Assembly: GCA_035373905.1 (NCBI GenBank)
Contig: DAOSOK010000003.1
Coordinates: 1-64,000, forward strand
Length of the DNA: 64,000 nt
Origin: Candidatus Ozemobacteraceae bacterium
Lineage (GTDB): Bacteria; Muiribacteriota; Ozemobacteria; Ozemobacterales; Ozemobacteraceae
Direction: 5' to 3'
The notes under the pieces were generated by a model. That model saw nothing but the letters and a program-made list of their open reading frames with translations. It was not told the origin of the DNA and did no database searches. The position numbers and the translations under genes are program-made. Position 1 is the first letter of the stretch; each line of letters opens with the position of its first letter. Below, piece by piece: positions 53,601 to 61,956 of the stretch.

Positions 53601-53751
53601 TTATTGAGTCCTGCTGAATGAAAACCAACCGTTCGCCCTGAGCATGTCGAAGGGCGAAATGAGGAACCATCGGCAAGTGGCTGTTCGTGCTTCGACAAGC
53701 TCAGCACGAACGGAGACACGAAGCTGGTTTTTGATATGCAGGACTCAATAA
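53601..53751. repeat. MITE-like element, 151 bp, perfect 14-bp terminal inverted repeats
   Basis: Ends TTATTGAGTCCTGC (53601-53614) and GCAGGACTCAATAA (53738-53751) are exact inverted repeats. The inner part has facing hairpin units CCGTTCGCCCTGAGCATGTC (53629 on) and TTCGACAAGCTCAGCACGAA (to 53710). It encodes nothing. Partial copies lie at 11298-11389 and 13236-13326, and a core-only copy at 41325-41390. Confidence 0.8.
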
Positions 53752-53804
53752 CAGTCCCGCGCATCGGCCGCACCCGTGCGAGCCGGGCGAAGCCCTGGAA
53801 ACGA

Positions 53805-53845
53805 AAAGCGGGAGAGGAGCGGTTTCAGCCGTCCCCTCCCGCTTT
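53805..53845 (-). terminator. Terminator after the AOR gene
   Basis: Stem AAAGCGGGAG / CTCCCGCTTT with further imperfect pairing inside. On the minus strand it is followed by TCGTTTCC. It lies ten bases after the AOR stop. Confidence 0.75.
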
Positions 53846-53855
53846 CCTTCGTTTT

Positions 53856-56060
53856 CTAGAGGAACTTTTTGACGACGTCGACGACCTCGGGGAAATCGAT
53901 GCCGAGTTTTTTCAGCGTTTCGAGAGTCGGGACGGCATCCTTTGTCCAGCCGCGGCGTTTGTAGACGGCGTCGCATAGTTTCTGATATCGATCTTCGCGC
54001 CATTTCCGGTGAAGGGCGATCTTCTCATCGACCGACTTTCCGGACGGATCGACGCCGATCTGCTCTTTCAGCTGCTTGTCGTAGCGCTCGGCGCGCGACT
54101 CGTACTCCTCGCGGGTGACGGGGCCGGTCGAGCGGTACGGCGCCTGGTCGAACTTGCGGAGGCCCTTTCCCATGCGCAGGTTGAAGACGCGCTGGAAGTT
54201 GTAGACGCGCTCGGACATGAAGACCAGCTCGTCACGGTTCATCTCGCGGCCGGTGATGCCCGAGAAAAGATCGCAGTAGTTCTGCAGGTGAGAGGGCACT
54301 TTCGCGGCCTCCATCGGGCTGTTCGCCTTGCGGTTGTCCTCGGGCTCGACGTCGTTCCATGGCAGTTTGCACAGCCCGTTCAGGCCGAACCAGGTGCGGA
54401 ACATTGGGAAATAGTGCAGAGCCTCGGCCTTGTCCTCGAAGGTCGGCAACTGGTTGTTCACCATATCCATGAAGATCAGCCAGGCTTCGTCGTGCTGGGG
54501 CCCCTTGTTGGTGAGCGCGTAGCCGCCCTGCTGGGCCAGCGACTCCTTCGACAAATACTGCGAGTATTCGAGGCCTTTCGCTTCCATGCCGATATCTGCA
54601 AGCAGTTTCGGGTCGCCCCACCCCTTTTCGGCGAACAGTTTTTTCATGCGGGCTACGCCCTGACCGACGATCGCGCCGAACCCTTCGTTGCGGGCCATCT
54701 GATGCAGCAGCTCCATCTGCGCCGCGCCATTGCCCCACGTCAGTTCGATGCCGCCGGTGCGTTCGGCGTTCAGGATTCCGCGTTGCCAGCATTCCATCAC
54801 GAAACTACAACTGGTGCCGAACGAGATCGTGTCGATACCATAGGTATCGCAATAGAAATTGCCCTCGAGGATCCAGTCCCGGTCGAAAATGCCGCAGTTC
54901 GAGCCGAGGCCGGCCGCGGTCTCGTATTCGGGGCCGTCGACCGTGACCGAGTGGCCCTTGTAGGGACCGGTTTTCACGATATGACCGTCGGCGCCCTTCG
55001 AACATCCCATCGAACAACCCAACCAGCAACCGTCGGGGATGCCCTGCGTGAACCGTTCGCCCCATGTGTATGATGCGATATTCTTCACGTCTTCATGCGA
55101 GCCATACTGGAAGTTGCAGACGGGCAGAAGGTCGTAATCGCTCATCACTTCGACGAGGTGCGCCGTGCCCTGCGTCCGCATGTGGCACTGTTTGTCGTCG
55201 TTGTCGTGGATCTCGCGATGCAGGCGGATGCCGGTGTTGCGCACGCGGTCAATGTCGGCCGGGCGGTTCATGTCGCCCTTCACGGTCGGACCCCGAACGA
55301 CGACGGCCTTCACCTTCTTATCGCGGAACACAGTCCCGATGCCGCCGCGGCCGGCCTGTTTCAGGCGGGCGACGCCGCGCCGGATGTCATACCACGAAAA
55401 GTTCAGACAGCCCATCAGCGCGTGGTCAGCTCCCTTGCCGGAGGCGATGACCGAGATATTCCGCCGGTCGAACTCGTCGGCAGCATACATATGTGTAAAT
55501 ATATCGGCTGCGATATGGCTGTCGACGCTCTCGAGCGGCGCTTCCTCGACGCGGATGATTCCCTTCTGGCCGTCGATGAAGATGACCACGTCTGACTCGG
55601 CCTTCCCCTGAATTTCCAGCGCGTCGAAACCGCTGAACTTCATCAGCGGCCCGAAGTGGCCGCCGACGTTGCTGTCGATCGGGATGTCGGTCAGGGGCGA
55701 CAGCGACACGACGAGCGACTTGCCGGAGCCGGGATACTGGGTGTTCCCGCCGAGCGGGCCGGGGCTGATGATGATCTCGTTCTCGGGGTCGTTCCATTTC
55801 GTCGTCGGCTTGACCGCGTTCCAGAGATACCAGAGGCCGAAGCCGCGGCCGCCGATGAAGATCTCCTTCATCTGCTCCGTGACCGGCTTTTCCTTGATGG
55901 TGCGGGTCGACAGGTTGATATACAGCGTGCGGTTATTGTAGCCGCGCTCGGGAAGGCCGGGGTTGAAACTGCCTTCGAAGACCAGCTTGTGGGCACTGCG
56001 CTGTTTTTCGAGGTCGCCGAGATAGGAGGTGCGCTTGGTATAGTCGATCATATCGTTCAT
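53856..56060 (-). CDS. Aldehyde:ferredoxin oxidoreductase family (tungstopterin) enzyme
   Basis: 734 residues from ATG 56060, somewhat longer than classic AOR (about 605). The longer frame overlaps the ferredoxin gene and is not used. N-terminal AOR domain: FIGGRGFGLWYLW, SPGPLGGNTQYPGSGKSLVV and SNVGGHFGPLMKFSGFDALE. The [4Fe-4S] site appears as DGCWLGCSMGCSKG plus a distal Cys in NGLCKLPWND. These enzymes oxidise aldehydes or reduce acids with ferredoxin, using a tungsten bis-pterin. A polyferredoxin gene 20 bases upstream is the likely electron carrier. A ThiS/ThiF-type pair 4 kb away may serve cofactor synthesis. The physiological substrate cannot be read. Confidence 0.92.
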   Translation of the reverse strand: MNDMIDYTKRTSYLGDLEKQRSAHKLVFEGSFNPGLPERGYNNRTLYINLSTRTIKEKPVTEQMKEIFIGGRGFGLWYLWNAVKPTTKWNDPENEIIISPGPLGGNTQYPGSGKSLVVSLSPLTDIPIDSNVGGHFGPLMKFSGFDALEIQGKAESDVVIFIDGQKGIIRVEEAPLESVDSHIAADIFTHMYAADEFDRRNISVIASGKGADHALMGCLNFSWYDIRRGVARLKQAGRGGIGTVFRDKKVKAVVVRGPTVKGDMNRPADIDRVRNTGIRLHREIHDNDDKQCHMRTQGTAHLVEVMSDYDLLPVCNFQYGSHEDVKNIASYTWGERFTQGIPDGCWLGCSMGCSKGADGHIVKTGPYKGHSVTVDGPEYETAAGLGSNCGIFDRDWILEGNFYCDTYGIDTISFGTSCSFVMECWQRGILNAERTGGIELTWGNGAAQMELLHQMARNEGFGAIVGQGVARMKKLFAEKGWGDPKLLADIGMEAKGLEYSQYLSKESLAQQGGYALTNKGPQHDEAWLIFMDMVNNQLPTFEDKAEALHYFPMFRTWFGLNGLCKLPWNDVEPEDNRKANSPMEAAKVPSHLQNYCDLFSGITGREMNRDELVFMSERVYNFQRVFNLRMGKGLRKFDQAPYRSTGPVTREEYESRAERYDKQLKEQIGVDPSGKSVDEKIALHRKWREDRYQKLCDAVYKRRGWTKDAVPTLETLKKLGIDFPEVVDVVKKFL

Positions 56061-56080
56061 TCCTCTCCGTTTCGTCCGCG

Positions 56081-56485
56081 TCAGGCCGGCAGATTCGCGT
56101 GGTCGCTCTCGGTCAGCGCCAGAGCGCAGCTCCGGCAAGCCTTCGCGCACGCGCCGCAGGAAACGCACTTGAACGGTTCGCGGGCACCGGGCGCCACCCG
56201 CATCGACAACGTCGGGCAGAAGCCGACGCACATGAAACAGCCGACGCAGGCGGCCTTGTCGATCATGACCGTGCCGGCCTTGTTGCGATAGAGGGCCTTC
56301 GCCGGGCAGATCTCGATGCATTTGCCGCACTGGTTGCAGACGTTGATATCCCATCCCTCTTTCCTGCGGGTGATGCGGATCGCCGAGTAGGCGACATCCT
56401 CGTTTTTGAAGAACGTCTTCGCGCACACCTTCTCACAGCTTTTCGCGCCGACGCATTTCAGCGGATCGGGCTTGATGAATTTCAT
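56081..56485 (-). CDS. Polyferredoxin partner of the AOR enzyme
   Basis: 134 residues from ATG 56485 with AGGAG upstream. Cysteine motifs: an N-terminal CVGAKSCEKVC, then CNQCGKCIEICP, CVGCFMCVGFCP and CVSCGACAKACRSC. They could bind up to four [4Fe-4S] clusters, as in the ferredoxin subunits encoded beside AOR genes. It carries electrons between AOR and the ferredoxin pool in the cytoplasm. It is followed 20 bases later by the AOR gene on the same strand. Confidence 0.9.
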   Translation of the reverse strand: MKFIKPDPLKCVGAKSCEKVCAKTFFKNEDVAYSAIRITRRKEGWDINVCNQCGKCIEICPAKALYRNKAGTVMIDKAACVGCFMCVGFCPTLSMRVAPGAREPFKCVSCGACAKACRSCALALTESDHANLPA

Positions 56486-56532
56486 GTTCGACTCCTGGCA
56501 GAAATTTCCGGGGTACACGAACCTTCCCTGGA

Positions 56533-56562
56533 TTGTGCCCGACCAGTATCGTGCAAGTCAAG
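56533..56562 (-). promoter_or_regulatory. Possible promoter for the polyferredoxin-AOR operon
   Basis: On the minus strand, TTGACT (complement of 56557-56562), an 18-base spacer and CACAAT (complement of 56533-56538), about 50 bases before the start. Confidence 0.45.
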
Positions 56563-56703
56563 CATCAGTCCACATGCAGGATTCTCATTCGTGATTCTTC
56601 ATGAGCATGGATCATGCGCCGTTACGCGTTCCGCAGCATCGCGAATTTTTCCAACGCCCCTTCCCTGTGATACACTCACCTTCTCGAGATGGGAGGACAC
56701 AAG

Positions 56704-58311
56704 ATGACACGTTCCATTCTGAGGCTGCTTTTTGCCGCTTGCGCGGCCGTCCTATGCGTCACCCTTCCGCCCCCCGGATACGCAGCCGATGCCGGCTTTT
56801 CATCCGTCGTCGAGCATGTCACGGCGATCGATTTCCCGAAGGTGCGCGTCACCATGCGGGTCTATACGCCCGATGCGACGGAACTGACGTTCGATGCGTT
56901 CAGGTTGAGCGAGCGACAGAGCCCCATCGCCACGTTCACGGTCGAACTCGTCCGGAAGGAGCCGTACGTCGCCCTTCTCCTCGACCGTTCCTCGAGCATG
57001 GAACCGGTCGTCGGAACGGTGAAGGAGTCAGCGGCGGCGTTCGTGAAGGGCATGAACGGCCCGGCCCGGATTTCCCTGATCACCTTCGCCAGCGATATCG
57101 ATCTCGTCACCGAGTTCACGCGCGAGCAGGGGAAGCTCCTGGAAGGCATCCGGAAGATGCGCCCCTGGGGCGGAACGGCCCTGTTCGACGCCCTGTATCA
57201 GAGTTGCGAGCAGCTCCGCTCGGCCGCCCAGCTCGACGACCGCAAAACGATCGTCCTGCTGACGGACGGGCGCGACGAGAGCCCGCAGGGAACGCCGGGT
57301 TTCTCGACGCACAAGGCGGACGAGGTCATCGAGCACGCCCGGAAGAACAACATCCGCGTCATCTGCGTCGCCCTCGGCACCAACATCGACGAGACCTTCC
57401 TCAAACAGATCGCCGGGGAAACGAAAGGCGCCCTGCTCCGCGCGCCGTCGGCCGATCAGCTCGCGGGCATTTTCCAGGCGATCAGCGCACGGATGATGCT
57501 CGAGCGAAGATATAAAATAAGCTATACGACTCCTTCGCCCGAGCGCGACGGCTCGCGTCGAGAGTTGACCGTCACGAGCGAGCTGAAGGGCAGAAAAGAC
57601 CAGGGAACCGGGTTCTACGTGGCACCCGTCGATCCCGTCAAAGCCGAGGCGCCGACGACCGCCTCACGCAAGCGGGTTCCCCGCGAACGCGGGATCGGTA
57701 TCCGCGACGGCGGTCCTTCGTCTCCCGACATCCGGATGGGCAGCAAAACGGTCAGGCACGACGTGAAACTCGGCCGCGTCGAGGCACCGGATCTCGGAAC
57801 GACCGGCGACATCGAACATCTCGAGCGCCAGCAACTCGCCACCTGGACCGATATCGCGACTGACACGATGCCCGAGTGGGAGGAATACAAGCCCATCGAG
57901 GCCGGCCCCGGCGCGACCGAACAGGAAAAAGCCCATATCGCGGAAATGAACGCCACGCTCAAGGCGACTCACGATGCGCATCAGCAGTGGCGGCGGGATT
58001 TCACGAATCAGCGCAACCGGGACACGGAGCGTCTCAACAGCGATATGCGCCAGATGTTCGACGAGAACCAGAAGTCGCACGACCGGTTCATCGACGGCAT
58101 GAACGAGAATATCGATGCCACGAACGAGTCGATGCGCGAGATGCAGGAGGGTCATCAGCGCCAGGCGAATGAAAACGCCGCCGGCACGAACCGGATGCTG
58201 GAAAACCTCGAAAAAGGCCTGAGCACCGAGTTCCAGGTTCCAACCTCATCCGGTGATACGCCGGAAACGCCGGAAGCACCGGAACTCCCCGACACGGACG
58301 ACGACGATTGA
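56704..58311 (+). CDS. Exported VWA-domain protein with coiled-coil and acidic tail
   Basis: 535 residues from ATG 56704 with GGGAGG upstream. A signal peptide (ILRLLFAACAAVLCVTL) is followed by a short strand domain and a von Willebrand A domain at about 85-275. Its metal-dependent adhesion site is complete: DRSSSM, the Thr in GGTALFDA and the Asp in LLTDGRDE. Residues 400-510 are highly charged, Asn/Gln/Met-rich and predicted coiled coil. The end is acidic (ELPDTDDDD). VWA proteins of this kind bind protein partners or surfaces. The stop overlaps the next start (TTGA), so the small membrane protein is likely made with it. Confidence 0.85.
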   Translation: MTRSILRLLFAACAAVLCVTLPPPGYAADAGFSSVVEHVTAIDFPKVRVTMRVYTPDATELTFDAFRLSERQSPIATFTVELVRKEPYVALLLDRSSSMEPVVGTVKESAAAFVKGMNGPARISLITFASDIDLVTEFTREQGKLLEGIRKMRPWGGTALFDALYQSCEQLRSAAQLDDRKTIVLLTDGRDESPQGTPGFSTHKADEVIEHARKNNIRVICVALGTNIDETFLKQIAGETKGALLRAPSADQLAGIFQAISARMMLERRYKISYTTPSPERDGSRRELTVTSELKGRKDQGTGFYVAPVDPVKAEAPTTASRKRVPRERGIGIRDGGPSSPDIRMGSKTVRHDVKLGRVEAPDLGTTGDIEHLERQQLATWTDIATDTMPEWEEYKPIEAGPGATEQEKAHIAEMNATLKATHDAHQQWRRDFTNQRNRDTERLNSDMRQMFDENQKSHDRFIDGMNENIDATNESMREMQEGHQRQANENAAGTNRMLENLEKGLSTEFQVPTSSGDTPETPEAPELPDTDDDD

Positions 58312-58625
58312 ACCTCTGGAAACCGACGCTGGCCCTCGCGACGCTTTTCGAGGCCGTGACCGTGTTCCTGCGGTTCGGTCTCGGACTGGAAGCGACGCGC
58401 GACACGGCCGCGACCGTCGGACGGCTCACGTTCGGGGTGCGCATCCACCACGGCATGGTCGGGCTGGCGCTCCTGCTCGTCTCGGCAGCGGTGAAAGGCG
58501 AGACATGGAAGAACCGCCTGATCGTGCTCGGCGGCGCGCTGGCCATTTCCGACCTGGTGCATCACTTTGCGGTCCTGTGGGCGGCGACGGGCTCGCCCCA
58601 GTTCGATCTGTGGTACCCTCGCTGA
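58308..58625 (+). CDS. Small membrane protein, unknown
   Basis: 105 residues from a TTG that overlaps the VWA stop. It contains three or four hydrophobic segments (LALATLFEAVTVFLRFG, MVGLALLLVSAAV, LIVLGGALAISDLVHHFAVLW) with two His-containing motifs, RIHHGM and LVHHF. No family is recognised. Tight coupling to the VWA gene suggests a membrane partner; it ends 19 bases before the helicase start. Confidence 0.68.
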   Translation: MNLWKPTLALATLFEAVTVFLRFGLGLEATRDTAATVGRLTFGVRIHHGMVGLALLLVSAAVKGETWKNRLIVLGGALAISDLVHHFAVLWAATGSPQFDLWYPR

Positions 58626-58644
58626 CGTCGGAAAGGTCCGAACC

Positions 58645-61600
58645 GTGCTGGCAGACGATTTCGAAAAACTGAACGACGAGCAGAAGGCGATCGTCAAGGG
58701 GTTCAAAGGCCCGACGATGATCGTGGCCGGCCCGGGCACGGGCAAGACGCGCACCGTCGCCGTGCTGATCGGTCGCCTGCTCGCCGAGGGAACGAAGCTG
58801 AAGGAGATCCTCGCCCTCACGTTCTCGGAGAAAGCCGCGCTCGAACTCCGCGGGCGGGTCATGGAGTATCATCCGAAAAGCTACGACGAGTGCTGGATCT
58901 CGACCTTCCACTCATTTTGCGCCCGCGTGCTGCGCGAGCAGTATTTCCGGGTCGGCATCCACCCGGAGTTCAGGCTGCTGACCGGTTTCAAGGAAGCCCT
59001 GCTGATGTCGGGCATCTGCGCAAAACTGACGCCGGAAACCTTCCCCGTCTTCGGAAGAGTGCTGACGAAGCGCGGATTCCAGCTCGAGACTCTGACCTTC
59101 ATCTCTCTGCTGAAATCGAACCTCGTGACACCCGACAACTTGCGGGAGGCAATCGCCTGCGGCGATATCGACCCGAGAAGCCGCCGTCGACTCGACGAAC
59201 TCCTGCTCCTGTATGAGTTTTACGAAGCCGAGCGCCGCCGGACGGGTTTTCTCGACTTCAGGGATTTAATATCTCTTACCATAGATGTTTTGCGTTCGCC
59301 CGACGCCGCCGCGCGCTACCGCCGGCAGTTCCGCGTCGTCCTGGTCGACGAGTTCCAGGATACCGACCCCGCCCAGTATCTGCTGCTGAAGCTTCTCAAG
59401 GGGGAAGGAGCAGGTCCGGAACCGGCGCCGCGCATCGCCGTCATCGGCGACCCGCGCCAGAGCATCTACCGGTTCAGGGGCGCCGACCCGGGGATGATGG
59501 GCGGGAAAAGCGCGTTCAGACGCGAGTTCAAGGCGCGCCTTTTCCCCCTGCGCAGCAACTACCGCAGTGCGTCGTGCATTCTCGGCCTCGCGGGGCGTCT
59601 CCGGTGGTCCCAACGCTTCACGTCGGATTCGCCCCCGAAAAACGCGGCGGCGCCTCCCGCCGACGAACTGATTCCCAGGAGCAGCAGGCAGGGCTTTTTC
59701 GAACTTCTCGAGGCCCGCGACGAGCTCGAGGAGTCGCGCCTCGTCGCCCGCAGGATCGCCGCCCTCCTGACCTACGGCGCCCATCGCTGTTTCGCGCCGT
59801 CCGAGGTCGCCGTCCTGGTCAGGAACAACTACCAGATCGACCTGATATCCGAGTCGCTGCGCGCCCTCCACGTGCCTTTCGATATAGCAGGAGATATGAA
59901 ATTTTTCCGGTCCGAGGAGGTGACGGCTCTCGCGTCGCTGCTCCAGGCCGCCGCCAACCCGGCCGAGCAGCGCGAGCAGCCGTTGCGGCGCGCCTTCGCG
60001 TCGCCGATCTTCGGGCTCGACCAGATCTGGGCGCAGCAGTTTCTCGCCGCCCTCCCGCTTGGTGTGGGTCTCGAGCAGGCCGCAGACGAACTTCTGGGAG
60101 AATCACCGAACGAACACGACTCCGAGAACCCGGCCGGGCCCGCGCCGGAAACCATCGCCCGGCTGGCCGCGTTCCGCGAAACGCTGCGCCTCCTTCGCGA
60201 CGGCATCGAACTGCCCCTGGTCTCCCTCTTCGCACGGCTCCTGCTCGCCATTCCGCACCTGCTCGCCGACCCGGCCGCGCCCGGCGCCCGGCATGTCATG
60301 CGGTTCCGCAACATGATCGACGACTTCTGCGACGTCTGGGAAAAGCAGCACGGCCGGCCTGCGACCGCCATCGACCTGATGCCGAACTTCGACGAGTGGC
60401 TCACATATTATGCCTCGACGCTCGAGCAGGACGACGACGGCGGTGCGGCATCGACTCCGGCGGGCGTGCGGCTCATGACGGTTCACCAATCGAAGGGACT
60501 CGAATTCCCGGTCGTGTTCGTCACGGGGCTGTGTGAAGGGCAGTTTCCCGTCAGGCTTCGCGAGAGTCTGCTTCTCGGCACTCGCGGTCTGGCCGCCCTC
60601 CAGCGGGCCGTCGATGCAAAAAACCGCGAGATCCGTTTCTTCAACCCCTACCCCGCCGATCACGAGGACCATCTCGAAGAGGAGCGGCGACTCGTTTACG
60701 TCGCGCTGACCCGAGCCGAGGAAGGACTGATCATGACCCTGCCGCGCCGCATCGGCACCGACCCGGCGCTGCCCGCCCCGTTTCTTTCCGAACTCGGTCT
60801 CAAACCCGTTCGAGACTGGCAGGAGCGGCGAGCCCTGACGATCGGCGAGCTTCGCACGCGGCTTGCCCGGCTGTCTGAATCCGCCCGCGACGAGCTCAGA
60901 CCAGACCTGGAGCGGCTCACGGCAGCCGCCGATACCAGCGACGGCTTGCGGGAAGACCCGCTGACTCCGCGCCGGTTCGGCATCGCACCGCCGACTCCGG
61001 CCGAGCTTCCGGCCGGCTTCCGGTTCTCGGCTCAGTCCCTTCGCGACTACCTCGACTGCCCGCGCCGTTTCTTCTTCAAGCATGTTCTCCGGCTCCGCGA
61101 CGCGCGCGTCGAGAAGCAGGCGTTCTTCGTCTTCGGAAACGCCGTCCACGCCTGTCTCGAGCATCTTCATCACCCCGAGGGCCCCTTCGCCGGCGGCAGG
61201 ACGCCTTCTTTCGAAGATCTCGATGTTCTCTGGGCGGAGTATGGACAGCCTCTGCTCGAAGCGCTTCCGGTCCTTCAGCGGACCCTCTATGGCCGCCAGG
61301 CGCGCGAACTGCTCGAAACCTACCGCGAAGCCGTCTACGTGAATGGTCAGATTCCGGTGACCGGGACGATCGGTGTCGAGGCCGAGATCCGGTTCGAGTT
61401 CCGGGGCCACCGGTGCAAGGGGCGCATCGACCGCTGGCTGAACGCTCCCGACGATACCCTCTGGATCATCGACTACAAGACCGGGAGCTCGAAATCCGGC
61501 TCGAAACTCGCGTCGGAGGCGTTCCCCGAGGCCGGGCCTCCGGCGGAAATCCAGCTCCCGTTCTACCTTCTCGCGGCGAAATGCCTCGGGCATTCCCAAG

Positions 61601-61956
61601 TCTGCGCGACGACGGTGTATCCCAAGGATGATCCATACAAGAAAAAATATAAAGGATTCCAACCCGGCTTCATGAAGGCCGCCATGCTGGGGCTCGGAGC
61701 CGGACCCGACTGGGCCGTGCAGATCGACCCCGACCGGTTCGCCGCGTTCGAAGACACGGTCGAGCGGCTGATGAACGACATCTCGCGAAACCGCGTCTTC
61801 GACTGCGCGCCGTCGGCGGCCCCGTCGGCAAATTCCTGCCTGAACCGGTCTCCCAACAAGAGCTGCGAGTTCCAGGCGTTCTGCCAGGAGCGGCTCGATC
61901 AGCTGCGGCTCCCGGCGCAGGAAGAAAGCGGAATACCCGATGCCGAACCGGATTGA
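58645..61956 (+). CDS. UvrD/RecB-type helicase fused to PD-(D/E)XK nuclease with Fe-S cysteines
   Basis: 1103 residues from GTG 58645, with GGAAAGG upstream; the longer frame overlaps the small membrane protein. Superfamily 1 helicase motifs are complete: VAGPGTGKTRT, STFHSF, VLVDEFQDTDP, VIGDPRQSIYRFRGAD, SNYRSA, MTVHQSKGLEFPVVFV and YVALTRAEEG. The C-terminal 270 residues are a RecB/Cas4-like nuclease: EAEIRFE, GRIDRW, IIDYKTG and IQLPFYLLA. It has cysteines in DCPRRFF, SC and CEFQAFC that could hold an AddB-like [4Fe-4S] cluster. It should process DNA double-strand breaks. The next gene, overlapping by 17 bases, is a second helicase of the same class, as in AddAB. Confidence 0.92.
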   Translation: MLADDFEKLNDEQKAIVKGFKGPTMIVAGPGTGKTRTVAVLIGRLLAEGTKLKEILALTFSEKAALELRGRVMEYHPKSYDECWISTFHSFCARVLREQYFRVGIHPEFRLLTGFKEALLMSGICAKLTPETFPVFGRVLTKRGFQLETLTFISLLKSNLVTPDNLREAIACGDIDPRSRRRLDELLLLYEFYEAERRRTGFLDFRDLISLTIDVLRSPDAAARYRRQFRVVLVDEFQDTDPAQYLLLKLLKGEGAGPEPAPRIAVIGDPRQSIYRFRGADPGMMGGKSAFRREFKARLFPLRSNYRSASCILGLAGRLRWSQRFTSDSPPKNAAAPPADELIPRSSRQGFFELLEARDELEESRLVARRIAALLTYGAHRCFAPSEVAVLVRNNYQIDLISESLRALHVPFDIAGDMKFFRSEEVTALASLLQAAANPAEQREQPLRRAFASPIFGLDQIWAQQFLAALPLGVGLEQAADELLGESPNEHDSENPAGPAPETIARLAAFRETLRLLRDGIELPLVSLFARLLLAIPHLLADPAAPGARHVMRFRNMIDDFCDVWEKQHGRPATAIDLMPNFDEWLTYYASTLEQDDDGGAASTPAGVRLMTVHQSKGLEFPVVFVTGLCEGQFPVRLRESLLLGTRGLAALQRAVDAKNREIRFFNPYPADHEDHLEEERRLVYVALTRAEEGLIMTLPRRIGTDPALPAPFLSELGLKPVRDWQERRALTIGELRTRLARLSESARDELRPDLERLTAAADTSDGLREDPLTPRRFGIAPPTPAELPAGFRFSAQSLRDYLDCPRRFFFKHVLRLRDARVEKQAFFVFGNAVHACLEHLHHPEGPFAGGRTPSFEDLDVLWAEYGQPLLEALPVLQRTLYGRQARELLETYREAVYVNGQIPVTGTIGVEAEIRFEFRGHRCKGRIDRWLNAPDDTLWIIDYKTGSSKSGSKLASEAFPEAGPPAEIQLPFYLLAAKCLGHSQVCATTVYPKDDPYKKKYKGFQPGFMKAAMLGLGAGPDWAVQIDPDRFAAFEDTVERLMNDISRNRVFDCAPSAAPSANSCLNRSPNKSCEFQAFCQERLDQLRLPAQEESGIPDAEPD

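Noticed and set aside
53601..53751. Short repeats as a CRISPR array
   Set aside because: The units are inverted, not direct, there are no regular spacers, and no cas genes are present.
56081..56426. Extension of the AOR frame upstream to 56426
   Set aside because: It runs through the polyferredoxin gene in another frame; the ATG at 56060 starts a normal AOR N-terminus.
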